A stretch of DNA of 64,000 nt from Symbiodinium natans (Eukaryota; Sar; Dinophyceae; Suessiales; Symbiodiniaceae), in NCBI GenBank assembly GCA_905221605.1, contig CAJNDS010002363.1, positions 248,001 through 312,000 on the forward strand, in the 5' to 3' direction. Within the stretch, counting starts at the first letter, position 1. Each line of letters starts with the position of its first letter. The position numbers and the translations under genes are program-made. Below, in pieces: positions 42,309 through 52,891 of the stretch. Below the pieces are notes generated by a model. The model saw nothing but the letters and a program-made list of their open reading frames with translations. It did not search any database and was not told where the DNA came from.

Positions 42309-42572
42309 GCGTGTCACCCACCTGCACATCGGACAAGATGGAGGTGTCATCGTACCAGACGACCTCCCGGGCGTGAGTGGCATCTTGTCTACCCTGGACC
42401 CTGATACATGTTTTTTCCAAAAAGCGACCTGGGCCTAATTTCCTTACGAAGTGCACACCTATAAGGTCCGCAAACAGCGTATGCCGTGACCTCTGCCGGC
42501 CTTCACAGCAGCTGCCAAAGTGATGACAATGCCCAGCCAGAACCACAGAAGAAACGGATCGGGCATCCAACT
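42309..42572 (-). CDS. Longest clean exon of this sector
   Basis: An 88-codon open minus frame: HFVRKLGPGRFLEKTCIRVQ, GRQDATHAREVVWYDDTSIL, SDVQVGDTL, preceded by SSVVLAGHCHHFGSCCEGRQ. The 3' end meets a CCCTAAA tract. The acidic C-terminal part looks globular. No family recognised. The overlapping plus frame is considered the antisense shadow. Confidence 0.55.
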
Positions 42573-42867
42573 TCTGACCTCAAGGTGCAGAACTTCCTTT
42601 CAAATTCTTGGGGTTGTTACATGGTCCCTTTGTATGGGCCCTTAAATGCAGACCCATTACATACCCCTCATTTACCCTATGCAACGAAAGGGCCCATACT
42701 TCAGAACCCGTTAAAGGAAGTAAGGGACCATATTCAGGGCCCGTGCAACTAGCCTTAGACTCAGATAGGCTGGCAAGTGAGTCAACTACGAGTTTTTGCC
42801 TTAGAGACAGGTCTCACCCCAAACTGGCTCGAGCCTTGGGGGTTGACATTTGACGAAGTCTGGGATA

Positions 42868-42990
42868 CCACAGAAATATAGGGGCCTGAATAATTAGAAT
42901 AAGGTTTTGGGGGTCATTACAGTATAGTGTAAGGGAATATTGTTAGTAATTATTCCGGCCCCTAAATTAAGAGGGGCAAGCTCAGCATTT
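42868..42990. mobile_element. Single foldback element
   Basis: Inverted repeat ATAGGGGCCTGAATAATTA ... TAATTATTCCGGCCCCTA enclosing about 80 bp. No second copy found by eye in this window. Confidence 0.5.
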
Positions 42991-42994
42991 TGAA

Positions 42995-43072
42995 AGGTGC
43001 CGCCTGCATTGCTTGTGGTAGGGACTTGCATACGATTTCGAGGCTTTGGCGCCGATGGAGACGACCCCCAAA
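42995..43072 (-). CDS. Coding island, unknown
   Basis: The minus strand reads VVSIGAKASKSYASPYHKQC then RRHLSKC. A further short open piece, VGCSIADPEAYSSTR, lies upstream at 43145-43195. Both are probably exons of one gene together with 43334-43465. Confidence 0.5.
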
Positions 43073-43333
43073 AACCCTCAGAAACCTCAAAAAACCCTCA
43101 AAAACCCCTAAAAGCCCTCGAGTTTATGGGGCTGAGGGTTTAGGGACACGAGTGCTGCTGTAGGCCTCAGGATCTGCGATGCTACACCCTACCGCAAGTC
43201 GTGCCAATCTCTAGGCAGCCTGTGAGCCGGTACCAAGGCCAGTCCCTAAACCCTAGGACCTTAAACCCTAAACGCTAAACCCTAAACCCTAAACCTTAAA
43301 CCCTCTAAACCCTGAACCTTAAACCCTAAACCG

Positions 43334-43465
43334 ACAACTGCTGCCCAGCTGGAGCGCGCTGAACTTCAGGAGGAGCCCGTTGCGAAGCGACTCGTAATAC
43401 CTGGGACGGTACTCTGGAGCTACTGAAACATGGTCACCGAGCCTACCGTCCCTTCCTTGAAATAG
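43334..43465 (-). CDS. Coding island beside a poly-G intron
   Basis: The minus strand reads GRDGRLGDHVSVAPEYRPRY then YESLRNGLLLKFSALQLGSS. The acceptor appears to be TTTCAAG at about 43462. The upstream intron holds the roughly 115-bp C-rich run (43470-43605), poly-G in the transcript. The 3' side meets a CCCTAAA stretch. Confidence 0.6.
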
Positions 43466-43469
43466 TCCC

Positions 43470-43605
43470 CTCCCCCCCCCCCCTATATATGGTTCAGCGT
43501 CGGGCGTTCCCGCCCCCCCCCCCCCCCCTCCCCCCCCCCCCCCCCCCCCTCCCCCCCCCCCCTCCCCCCCCCCCCCCATGGTCCCCCCCCCCCCCCCCCC
43601 CCCCC
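43470..43605. repeat. Long C-rich homopolymer tract
   Basis: About 115 bp of almost pure C with a few T/G/A interruptions, poly-G on the coding strand, inside a presumed intron upstream of exon 43334-43465. Strong quadruplex potential on the minus strand. Exact length may be affected by sequencing error. Confidence 0.8.
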
Positions 43606-43756
43606 AAGTCTACTCTACGGTCCCTAAACCCTAAACCCTAAACCCTAAACCCTAAACCCTAAACCCTAAAACCTAAACCCTAACCCTAAACCCTAAACCT
43701 TAAGTCTTAAACCTTAAACCCTAAACCCTAAAACCCTGAACCCTAAACCCTAACCC

Positions 43757-43972
43757 TAAAACCAACCCCCAACCACACCACAGGGGGGGGGGTATCATCT
43801 TAGTACCCCATCCGCGGGGAAAACCCTAAACCCTAAACCCCCTAAACCCTAAAACCCTAAACTAAACCCTAAACCCTAAAACCCTAAAACCCTAACCCTA
43901 ACCCTAAACCCTAAAACCAAAACCAACCCCAACCACACCACAGGGGGGGGTATCATCTTAGTACCCCATAGT
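43757..43972. repeat. Duplicated block containing CACACCACAGGGGGG
   Basis: AACCACACCACAGGGGGGGG followed by GTATCATCTTAGTACCCCAT occurs at about 43765-43812 and 43928-43972. The copies are separated by telomere-type repeats. Confidence 0.8.
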
Positions 43973-44649
43973 AGTATAGTACCATAGTATAGACCATTGG
44001 GGGGGGGGGGGGGGTAGGGGGGGGGGGGGCCCGCCGGATTTGTGGTTCAGCCTCGGGCATAAAACCCAGGGTTTAGGGTCTAGGGTTTGGGGTTTATAGG
44101 GCTTAGGGCTTCGGGTGTAGGGCTTAAGGTTTAGACTTTTTTGGGCTTAGGGTTTAGGGTTTCGGGGGACTCAAGGATGTTTTCGGCCCACTAGAACACG
44201 GATGGTTTAGAGTCCAGGAGGGCTCCAACTTGATGGTTTAAGATGGGTTCAATGCACAGGCCTAAACCCTAAACCCTAAACCCTAAACTCTAAACCCTAA
44301 ACCCTAAAAAGCCTTACAACCGGGATGAGTGTTTAGGGTTTCAGGGTTAACGCTTCGACTCTCAAGCTCGCACAAGGCGGGCAAGGCTTCGATGGGCGAT
44401 CTCTCAGTTTAGGGTTTAGGGTTTAGGGTTTAGCGTTTGGGGTTTAGGGTGAAAGTTTAATAAAGGTTTAGGGAAGGACCCGATCGTGACCGCAAGCCCT
44501 TCCGCAAGCCCTTGCAAACCAGGGGGCAGAAGGCACCTGGCCGTCGCCATAAAAATCCTTGGGAGTTGCAGACATCTCGGTTTCTCTTGGGCTTAGCCAG
44601 CGGTCTGAGGGTTCAGGGTTTAGAGGGTGTTAAGGTTTAAGTTTAGGGC

Positions 44650-44880
44650 CTAGAGGCTCTGACAGGTTTATGTTGCCTAGTGTGGCTGCGGCCAGCAAGA
44701 ACATTTACACAAACACGTCCTGTAGGCTCCCTAAGCGTGGCTATTCGCAGAGCATGCAGAGCTGCAAGCGCAAAGTAGAGGCTGCTGATGTCTGTGCAAT
44801 ACGGATGTCTTGCCGATGCCAGGCAGCTCATGCAAAGCTCCCCGAGGGGCGAGGTTGCCAACCCCATCGTCCACTAGAGC
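44650..44880 (-). CDS. Coding island, unknown
   Basis: The minus frame LGELCMSCLASARHPYCTDI, SSLYFALAALHALRIATLRE, PTGRVCVNVLAGRSHTRQHK is open for about 70 codons with exon-like composition. It ends at the G-rich telomeric stretch near 44600. Confidence 0.55.
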
Positions 44881-45590
44881 ATCTGTTTCAATTTTCTTGG
44901 TAGAGGCAGGGATTGAAGCCACACACCAAGACTGTGACGTTGCCATATCCTCATGTGAAATTGTCACGTCACGGCCGAAGCAATGTAGGTTTCTGACCCG
45001 ACCAGGGGACCCAAACAGAAAAGCACCACCATGGCGAGGAGGTGCCCTTTGAACGTTCTCTTGAAGGTTCAGGGTTGCAAGGTTTCAGGTAAGGCAATGG
45101 CACTGATCCTCCCAACCCCTACACTCTCAACAGAGTACTTCACTAGTCCTGCTCTGGAGCTAACCCTTCGTTTATATGCTGAACACCAAGGACCTAAGCA
45201 GACCCTGAACCACTGAACCTCTAACGGATCTTCCTTCATGGACCCTGCGTACTATCCAAGGCGCCGCAGCACGGCAAAGGCGCCGAACAGCAAGGGAAAG
45301 CAAAGCCTTGCTTCGGGTTTTGGGTACAGATGCCAAACTCTGAGAAGCCCAGAAAACTAAACTTTATACCACCCGAAGCTCTAAGCTCTATAAGCTCTGA
45401 ACGCTAAGAAAAGTTTCGCAAAAGGGCTTGATGCACAACGCGCCCACACACACAGACACTCCCTGTCATCAAAGCTTGTCGCCTGCTGCGCTGTTGCTCA
45501 AGACCCAGGTTTCAGGGTTGTTTTCGGGGGTCTTGTAGCTGAAGGTTGAGGCGGGCGCGCTGATTTAAACGCTGTCAGCACACACCACTC
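44880..45590. other. Stretch with no assigned gene
   Basis: Mixed sequence nearly free of telomere repeats. The plus frames at 44810-45216 are open but show no exon borders or recognisable motifs. Nothing further can be supported. Confidence 0.4.
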
Positions 45591-45599
45591 TCTCACGCT

Positions 45600-46048
45600 A
45601 AGTCTGAAAGAAACAGATCTACTTGTAGAGCCGCCAGTGGTCCCCCAAGACTAAGACAACAGGCCCACCTCGGCTTCAGCCCATGGCCCCTGTACACTCT
45701 TGCGCCCAAGCCACACCAGGATGTAGCCGACGCCAGTGGTATCGACATACGTCCGAAAAAGCCGTTCACCTCCGAGGCGGGGCTGAGCATGTGTTCTGCT
45801 GTGTTTTGCTAGGGATTTTTAGGGGGGGGGACCTCATGGCTTCATGCGGTGCATCGCGCATGCCTTCCCAACATGCAGGGTGCGAATTCAAGAAAGAGGT
45901 CCGTCCCCTAAGACGTTGGGAATCTGGAGCTTGCAGGCCGCCAAGGATGCACCGTTGTTCAGGTGACACGTTCAAACAAAGGCTGAAAGGCGCACAGTGC
46001 GCCAGCCATGCTGGTGCTGGTGGTTCAGAGATTGGGCCTGCACCATGA
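45600..46048 (-). CDS. Coding-like region, strand uncertain
   Basis: The minus strand is open as ARVYRGHGLKPRWACCLSLG (45605-45790) and QRCILGGLQAPDSQRLRGRT (45766-45975). The plus strand is also open, reading PLYTLAPKPHQDVADASGID then IRPKKPFTSEAGLS at 45685-45805. The plus reading is attractive, but everything recognisable elsewhere is on the minus strand. No family found. Confidence 0.35.
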
Positions 46049-46527
46049 AAAGCAACATCGATCCATAAGCGTAGGCCAGCAGTATATAACTAGGATGTTC
46101 CCCCTTTTTTATACTAACAGTCATTAATAGGGATTGGAGTACCCCCTCGCAAAAAACCCTAGCAAGGACTGTTGGGGGAACACGCCAAAGTATGAAGTAT
46201 AAAGAGAGGAAAGAGAAGACGACCCGCTGGACCCTAAAGAAGTAGATCACCTGTAGGCCTCTCGGCAACGAAGGAGCGGCAGACTCTGCTCTGAACCCTA
46301 GGATGGATGGATGGATGGACTCGGCACGCAGGGCACTGCTGCATAAGAGCGCCGTCCCCTCCGCCATCTCAGGGAGCCTCCGCAAGCGTCATTGGCGACC
46401 CTCCGGCAAAGGTTCATGGCCCCAGACTGTCCAGTGGGTCCTAGAGCACAGCCGCGAGCACGAGGGCCAGTAGTGCGTCCACGCATCCTCCATTTCTGCC
46501 CTGCGCCCTATAGGCCCAAGCCACAAA

Positions 46528-46632
46528 ACTACCGGCAAGGACCCAGGATGAATGCCCAAGTCGATATCGGCGGTGAGGTGTCACCGGCAAGGCAAGACTC
46601 TGCCATCCGGCGGTGGAAACAGCCCTTAACCC
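46528..46632 (-). CDS. Coding island, weak
   Basis: The minus strand reads RRMAESCLAGDTSPPISTWA then FILGPCR. It sits between telomere-like tracts (46625-46790) and a GC-rich stretch open in several frames on both strands (46240-46490). Confidence 0.35.
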
Positions 46633-46792
46633 TTATAACCCTTATCAACTACAACCGTCGACCACCCCACCCTTAACCTGAAGCCCTAAAAACCCCTTAA
46701 CCCTAAACCCTAAACCCTAAACCCTAAAGCCTAAACCCTGAACCCTAAACCCTAAACCCTGAACCCTGAGTCCCTAAACCCTACAACCCTAA

Positions 46793-46875
46793 GGTTCCGC
46801 CTTCCAGAACGAAGAGACCACAGCCGATGACGAAAAACAGGACGTCGATGAGGCCCTGGGCGATGATGTCCTGGC
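46793..46875 (-). CDS. Coding island, transmembrane helix
   Basis: After the acceptor GAAGCCAG the minus strand reads DIIAQGLIDVLFFVIGCGLF then VLEGGT. The run LIDVLFFVIGCGLFVL is a strong transmembrane candidate. Probably the same membrane protein as the island at 47052-47146. Confidence 0.65.
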
Positions 46876-47051
46876 TTCATCTGAGAACCAAACCTATGCT
46901 TTTGGGTTTGGGGTTTGGGGTTTAAGCAGGCTTTGGATTCTGAAGGTTGAGCTAGTGGTAGACAAGCACTCGCAAGCACTAGGCTGCAGAGGAGGGTTAG
47001 GGCTTAAAACCCTAAACCCTAAACCCTAAAACCCTAAACCCAAAGGCTTCT

Positions 47052-47146
47052 CGGGCCTACGACCAATATCAGCGCCGTTCCGCACCCCCCGAAGTAGCAA
47101 ATGCATGAAACCAAAAGTGGGGTCTTCAGAGCTGGCAAGGGAGACC
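47052..47146 (-). CDS. Coding island, unknown
   Basis: The minus strand reads GVSLASSEDPTFGFMHLLLR then GVRNGADIGRRPE. A poly-C run (47158-47170, poly-G in the transcript) lies just upstream, in the presumed intron. Confidence 0.6.
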
Positions 47147-48067
47147 CTCAGCGACCCTCCCCCCCCCCTCCCAGACCCCACAAGCTACAAGCCCATTGCA
47201 TGTGCAAATTCGAAGGAATACAGGGCCTATGCCTGCCTCAAATTACGCGAAAACCCCCAAAGCCCTAAACCCCTAAACCCGCCTTAACCCTAAGAAGAGA
47301 CGTTCAACCTACACGGGGCGCCAACACTCCGACGCATCCTTGGACAGATCCCCATGTACCTCATAATCAAATTAAAGTGATAGGTATTTTCAAGAAGGGT
47401 ACCCCTATTCGCGAAAAAACCCTTAATACTATTCACCTTACCCCAAAATACTAGAATCCTAATGATAGGAATCCCCACAAAGGGTACTGTACCCCAAAAT
47501 GCCCCTAAACCCTGAACCCTAAACCCTAAACCCTAAACCCTAAACCCTAAACCCTAAACCCCAAACCCTATCATAATCCTAATGACAGGAGTCCCCCCCA
47601 AAAAAAGGAAAGCTCTATTCTCGGAAACTCCCTCAGATCTCAGCGCCCCGACTGCTGGCTTTGGGAGCCGGAGCTGGCCTCCATACCCCGGGTGTTCGGT
47701 TAAGAAAATGAAAAGGGTTTAGGGTTTAGGGTTTAGGGTTTAGGGTTTAGGGTTTAGGGTTTAGGGTTTAGGGTTTAGGGCTTAGGGCTTAGGGTTTAGG
47801 GGTTTGGGGTTTGGGGTTTAGGGGTTTAGGGGTTTGGGGTTTAGGGTCTCGGGTTTTATGGGGGATATTGAAGGCTCCGACTCTCACACGAGCACACGTA
47901 GGGTTAGGGTCTGGGTCGGGGGCGGTGGGGTGGTGGAGGTGGGGTGGTGGGGGGTGGGGGTGGCACTATTGGCCATTGTTGATCTGCCCGCGTCCTCTAA
48001 GAACGACGGAATCGAGGTTGGGCTCGCCCATTTAAGCTGGTAGGGACACCATACACATACAAATTGC

Positions 48068-48078
48068 ATCTCTCTCTC

Positions 48079-48110
<32 letters not shown>

Positions 48111-48262
48111 CCCCTCTCTTCTCTCTCTCTCTCTCTCTCTATCTCTCTCCAACATGCTCTCTTTCTCTCTCTCTGTCTCTCTGTCTCTCTGCCTCTCTGC
48201 CTCTCTCTTTGTCGCTCTGTCTCTCTGTCTCTGTCTCTCTCTGTCTCTCTCTCTCTCTCTCT
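48068..48262. repeat. CT/CTGT microsatellite
   Basis: Nearly 200 bp of CTCTCT with TCTGTCTC variants. Both strands give long repetitive open frames that are not genes. A GACACA/CAGAGA run of similar type is at 61035-61180 in a G6PD intron. Confidence 0.9.
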
Positions 48263-48489
48263 GGCTCGCTCGCATGCTCAGTCCAGCTGAAGCCCGTACC
48301 CTATAGGCACTAATCAGCACCTTTCTAGGTACAGGCCCTACAGAGCGCCCCAAACCTCACCAAAACCTCCTCAACTCGCAAAACCTCTCCAAATCTCTCA
48401 ACCCTAAACCCTAAACCCTAAACCCTAAACCCTAAACCCTAAACCCTAAACCCTTCATAAAACCCGAAACCCACAAACCCAAGTCCCCA

Positions 48490-48600
48490 ACCGCGCGGAG
48501 CTTTTTGGGGCATCTCTGGGCCCCGGCGGTCGCTGAGGTCCTCGGCCTCCGTCAAGCCCCAGACCTGCTCGGCCTCCACCGAAAAGTTGGTCTTAATGCT
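48490..48600 (-). CDS. Coding island, unknown
   Basis: The minus strand reads IKTNFSVEAEQVWGLTEAED then LSDRRGPEMPQKAPR, with a family G element (48598-48795) at its 5' side. A clear single open frame with coding-like composition; protein unknown. Confidence 0.6.
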
Positions 48601-49035
48601 TGGAGGTTCCTTTTGGGTGCTTGTAGGTAGGGTTTAGGGTTTCGGGTTTCGGGTTTAGGGTTTGGGGTTTAGGGTTTAGGGTCTACTTGGAGGTTCATTT
48701 GGGTACTTGCCAGTAGGGTTAGTTAGAAGTAGGGTAACGAGGGTAATGCCCTTATTTGGGATACTGCAGCCCTTCTTCGAAGTGCCCAAAGCCTTGGGAG
48801 TGTGGACGGGTGTTTGGTTATAATGTATAAGGGCTCGTAAGGGAACCCGAAACCCAACCCTAACGCTTATCACCCCCGCGCAAAGCCACATAGCAAGTGA
48901 ACCCTAAACCTTCCTTGTCCCTTAGGCTCAAAGTAGCCAAAAAACCTTTAAGAATGCCTGTTGGCCCAAAAACCCGGATTCTGTTTGCATACTACCAAAA
49001 ACAAGTCGGAAAGCTAAATTAAAGCCCAGCTGAAA

Positions 49036-49087
49036 CCTGCAAGCCCGTGTCGTGCCGGATTCGCTTCAGGTTGTTCTCTATCTAGGT
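49036..49087 (-). CDS. Short exon IENNLKRIRHDTGLQ
   Basis: The minus strand reads IENNLKRIRHDTGLQ followed by a GTTTCAGC donor. The amphipathic, charged sequence is typical of a helix. A different frame of the same segment belongs to the long open frame upstream, so phase is unsettled. Confidence 0.45.
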
Positions 49088-49099
49088 TTAGGATGCGGG

Positions 49100-49300
49100 C
49101 GTGGGGTTCAGAGTTAAAAGCGCTTCGGGTTGTTAGGTCAGTTCGCAGTCCAGTTGCAAAAGGGTTTTTAGGTTTATTGGGGTATCGTGCCATGCTCAGG
49201 GCTTGAGGACTCCAAACGTGCATGCGCATGCACATGTGCAGAGTCGCCTTGAAGGCAGTATGGGCCAGATACACGAACCAGGCTACCTTGGTCAGAAGCA
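49100..49300 (-). CDS. Coding island, unknown
   Basis: The minus frame is open for about 67 codons: TKVAWFVYLAHTAFKATLHM, CMRMHVWSPQALSMARYPNK, PKNPFATGLRTDLTTRSAFN. Only the first part may be exon. The 5' side abuts a family G element at 49302-49445. Confidence 0.45.
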
Positions 49301-50089
49301 CATGCTTGGAGGTTCATGGGTAAGTATAAGTAGGGTTCTACGTACCCTACTAAATAAGGGCTATAGCCATAGCTACCCTACTTCTGTAGGGTTATACGTA
49401 CAGCCATAGTTACCCTACTTCTAACCCTACCCATGAGCCTCCACGTGTGGATAGGAATCCAGACCACAAACCCCGAAGCTCAGCGCTGACTTCGAATCCC
49501 TAACCCTAAACCCTAAAAACCTTAACCCTAAACCCTAACCCTAAACCGCCTAAACATTGGACAAAACACGTAGCAATTCTACATGCGGGCCGAGACTGGT
49601 TTGGAGAATATACTTAGCTGACTTCTGAACCCCTCCAAAAAGTTTAACTTTTAGGCTCCCTTTATTGTAGTTTCTACAAAAACACAAAAAGTTAAAGTCC
49701 TAAGAACCAGCCAGAAGAAAGCCAAGTATAGGCGATGGAAGTTGTCTGAGGGGATGTCCCCTTACCTAAGCCCTCTCTGTTTTCATTCGCTACTTCCCTA
49801 CTAAGCACCACTAACTTTCGGGTTTTCTTTGGCACAAGGCAAAGCCCGCCAAGCATGCACAGGTTAGTGGTAGCACTTCCCATTGGGCCGCCTGAAACCA
49901 GGCACGAGGTTTACGCCTGAAGCAAGGACACGAATTGACCTCGGGCGATGCACTAAGCCCTAAGCCCTAAGCCCTAAGCCCAAAGCCCAAAGCCCTAAGC
50001 CTTAAGCCCGAAGCCCTGAGCCCGAAGCCCGAAGGCCTAAGCCCTAAGCCCTAGGCCCTGAACCCTAAACCCTCGTGCTGGGGATCGGC

Positions 50090-50155
50090 CTTCGGTGTTG
50101 AGGTGCTTAAGCAGCGGGATCGGCTGCGCTCGCCCGGTGTGATTGCTCGTCCCAA
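50090..50155 (-). CDS. Short coding island
   Basis: The minus strand reads GRAITPGERSRSRCLSTSTP then KADP, directly 3' of a family F-like element (50155-50290). Weak evidence because of its length. Confidence 0.35.
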
Positions 50156-50449
50156 AATATAAAGATGCCCTTTGTGTATGCTATTATATGCGCCACAACA
50201 CCAGAATCCTCATTGTAGGTATACCTGCCCCAAAACAGGGTACTCCTATTTCGGAAAAAGTCTCCAGACATTTGGGTCCAAGTCAAGCCATGGGCTGCTC
50301 CCCCCAAAAAAACTCATAAAAATGAAAACTGCGAATCTGCTCAGGTTAGAAGCGCTAGGGGATTAGAGGCTGATTGGTTTAGGGCTTTAGGGCTAAACCC
50401 CAAAACTCCAACCCTCAAACCCTCAGCCAATGAAGGGCTTAGGGCTTAA

Positions 50450-50580
50450 AGGGCTTGGAGGCAGAGGTGTTTGGAATGCTCTTCTCCGGCAAGGATGCAG
50501 TGTAGATCACCACGCAGATGGCGGCTGCCACAAGGACTTCCTTCCAAGCGATCCAAACTCGTACGCCCAAGCTGGCACCC
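50450..50580 (-). CDS. Coding island, transmembrane helix
   Basis: The minus strand reads GASLGVRVWIAWKEVLVAAA, ICVVIYTASLPEKSIPNTSA, SKP. About 20 hydrophobic residues (VLVAAAICVVIYTA) look membrane-spanning. No transporter family could be assigned. Confidence 0.6.
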
Positions 50581-51404
50581 TAAAAACACTTACCGCCTAA
50601 CCCCAAGTCTACCCTGAACAATAAACCCTTCGGGCTTCAGGGCTCCTGTGGTAGCTTGCCTGCGGCCCTAAACCCTAAACCCCAAACCCCAAACCCTGAG
50701 GTGGTACCACTGAAGGGTTCCCTAAATCCCATTCTTCTGTAGGTCTGGGCTCCTTTCAAGCAACGGGCACCAAGGGTAGACCTTCATTCTGGGCTGTACT
50801 GCCCTACGTCCTAAACCATAAACCCTCTAGATGTATATGTGCATATGTAGAAGTTGATGTTCCTTCTACTTTCAAGATACCTAACTGTGATGTTTAAATA
50901 ATATTAACGACTAACAAAGCAACATTTTTTTGGGGGATGTTCCCCCTTATACTAACAATCCTTACTGGCCAGTTCAGGCACAGCAAAGTACCCTGTACCC
51001 AGTCCTTAACCAGGACTCATAGTTCCCCCTTTTCTGATCCCTTTTTGGGACTGTTTGTTTCAGGGGGAAAATCCCAATATATGAGCCATAAACCCTTGTA
51101 AATTTGGTCCTGAAGGTCGAGCACAGTCTGGGACCCCCATGTCCAAGCTAAGTGAAACCCTGCTACTTAGATGCCTGCTCCGTTTGAAGTGGATGCATCG
51201 CGGACCGCCGATTAAGAGCTCCCAAAAACAAACAGCAAGGTTCTAGCCTTACTTAGGGAACTTACGACCCTTATGTATATCCGGACCCCAACATGTGTAA
51301 AAAAAAACGAAAATCCATTTAAAAAAGGACCACACTTTGCGGGCTGAGGGAAGTACCCATACGAACCTTCAAGTTCAAGCAGCTCCTAACCCCGAGAGGC
51401 CCCC

Positions 51405-51492
51405 AACGCCGCAAGCCAAGCCGCGAAAAGGAGTGCCATGCTGGGGTGCAGGGAACGGAAGGCGCGCACGGTGCGATCGTTGAGGACCTCAT
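51405..51492 (-). CDS. Coding island with hydrophobic helix
   Basis: The minus strand reads DEVLNDRTVRAFRSLHPSMA then LLFAAWLAALGASRG. The hydrophobic run suggests a transmembrane helix. Together with 50450-50580 and 51589-51830 it may form one multi-pass membrane protein. The reading phase at its 5' border is uncertain. Confidence 0.6.
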
Positions 51493-51588
51493 CGGGTTTA
51501 GGGTTTAGGGTTCAGGGTTTAGGTTTTAGGTTTTAGGGTTTGGGGCCCTTCCCCCTTGAACATTGAGAGGGTGGGGGAACACTTCTAC

Positions 51589-51636
51589 TTGCCGAGTTGT
51601 GTATGGTGATCTCCACCTTTTGGTGCACCCTTGTGG
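51589..51636 (-). CDS. Exon 3' of a family E introner
   Basis: A 48-bp exon, TRVHQKVEITIHNSA, bounded by AG at 51637-51638 and a GTAGAAG donor at 51585-51588. It belongs with 51751-51830; the following exon is probably 51405-51492. Confidence 0.6.
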
Positions 51637-51750
51637 CTGTTATATTGGGATGTTCCGCTTTATACGAACAGTCCTTAATAGGGATTCGAATAGGGGGTAC
51701 CATAACATCCCCAATTAAGGAGCTGTTAGTAGAAGGGGGAACATCCCAAC
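51637..51750 (-). mobile_element. Family E introner
   Basis: A 114-bp GT-AG intron nearly identical to a foldback: GGGATGTTCCGCTTTATAC ... GTAGAAGGGGGAACATCCC. Other copies: 18847-18945, 22255-22415, 27445-27550, 36115-36180 (partial), 46092-46185, 50934-51075, 60620-60710. Confidence 0.75.
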
Positions 51751-51830
51751 TGGTATAGATCGATGGGACAATCCAGCTCCGCACCTCACGCTTCCACAAT
51801 TCAACCACATCACATTGACAAAACATGCCC
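51751..51830 (-). CDS. Exon 5' of a family E introner
   Basis: The minus strand reads FCQCDVVELWKREVRSWIVP then SIYT, with a GT donor at 51748-51750. Spliced across 51637-51750 it continues in frame into 51589-51636 (TRVHQKVEITIHNSA). One of the clearest exon-introner-exon units in the window. Confidence 0.65.
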
Positions 51831-52469
51831 TGGGACGCGCCAGGCTGTCTGCCCTAAGGGTCTATAAGACTCTCAGGCGTCTTGTTTTCGGCTTTTTGGG
51901 CCAAAAGGCCTTCTTACAAACGGTTTTTGGGCTAGTTTGAGCCTAAGGGCCAGAAAAACCATGGTACGTAGGGTCATTGTTTGTAGGGTACCCCTAACCT
52001 CCAAGTATCTGTAATAGATTCTAGATTCAAGGGCACTTCGGGGGCGTTCTCTTGTATCGTTCTAAAGCTGTATCTGTCTCGAAAGGCCGCAGGGCCAAAC
52101 CTGCTTTAGAGTCTAGGATCTAGGGTTTTTGTTGCAGGGTTTAGGGCTCAGGGTTTAGGTGAAGTCTTGACATGTTTGCTGGGATGTCATTTGTTGCAGT
52201 CTAGGGTTTTAGAGAGAACCTGGGATCGACATTCCAGGGGATTCGCCTCTTCCTTGGCTCAACTGCAGCATGAATTCCCCCTCTATAAGCTTAAGCCAAT
52301 CTCGCCTTAAGTTTTTAAGGGCAAAAGGTTAGCCTTAGAAGACCACCCCCCCTCCCCCCAAAGCTTAAACCCTAAACCCTAAACCCTAAACCCTAAACCC
52401 GAAACCCTAAACCCCTAAACCCCGAAGATCTACGAGCCAAGTCAGGTTGCGCCGATGAAGAGATCCACC

Positions 52470-52548
52470 AGCCGCCTGGGCCGCTCATTCAGGCCTCAGT
52501 CGGCTGGGGACAACTTGCGGTGCTCCTTGAGATCTTCATGAAACCGAT
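52470..52548 (-). CDS. Coding island with in-frame TGA
   Basis: The minus strand reads MPDRFHEDLKEHRKLSPAD then TGA. The same frame continues GLNERPRRLVDLFIGAT before a second TGA at about 52447. Either the first TGA ends the protein, a short intron removes it, or the copy is degraded. The upstream side abuts an AT microsatellite holding a telomere tract. Confidence 0.5.
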
Positions 52549-52610
52549 CAGGCATATATTTATATATATATAGGATTTAGGGTTTAGGGTTTAGGGTTTA
52601 AGGTTTAGGG

Positions 52611-52641
<31 letters not shown>

Positions 52642-52891
52642 GCACGTGGGGGTTTCCGAAGGACAAGGGTACCTAATTGGGGCCCTTATGATAAAGGAAT
52701 CCTACTATTTGGGGGTCTGTATTAGGGGTCCCTTATTCTCGTAAACCTCTCACATGTGCAAATTAGCCCATACACCCGCCCGGAGACTAGAGCAGCAGAG
52801 AGGACGCATGATCCCAAAAATGGGGGTCTACTAGGTTGCCCAGTAACCTAGGATGAAAAAGGGTGCCCTTTTTGCAGAGACCCGGGGAAGT

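Noticed and set aside
48064-48353. Ser/Leu and Arg/Glu repeat proteins on both strands
   Set aside because: Translations of the CT microsatellite.
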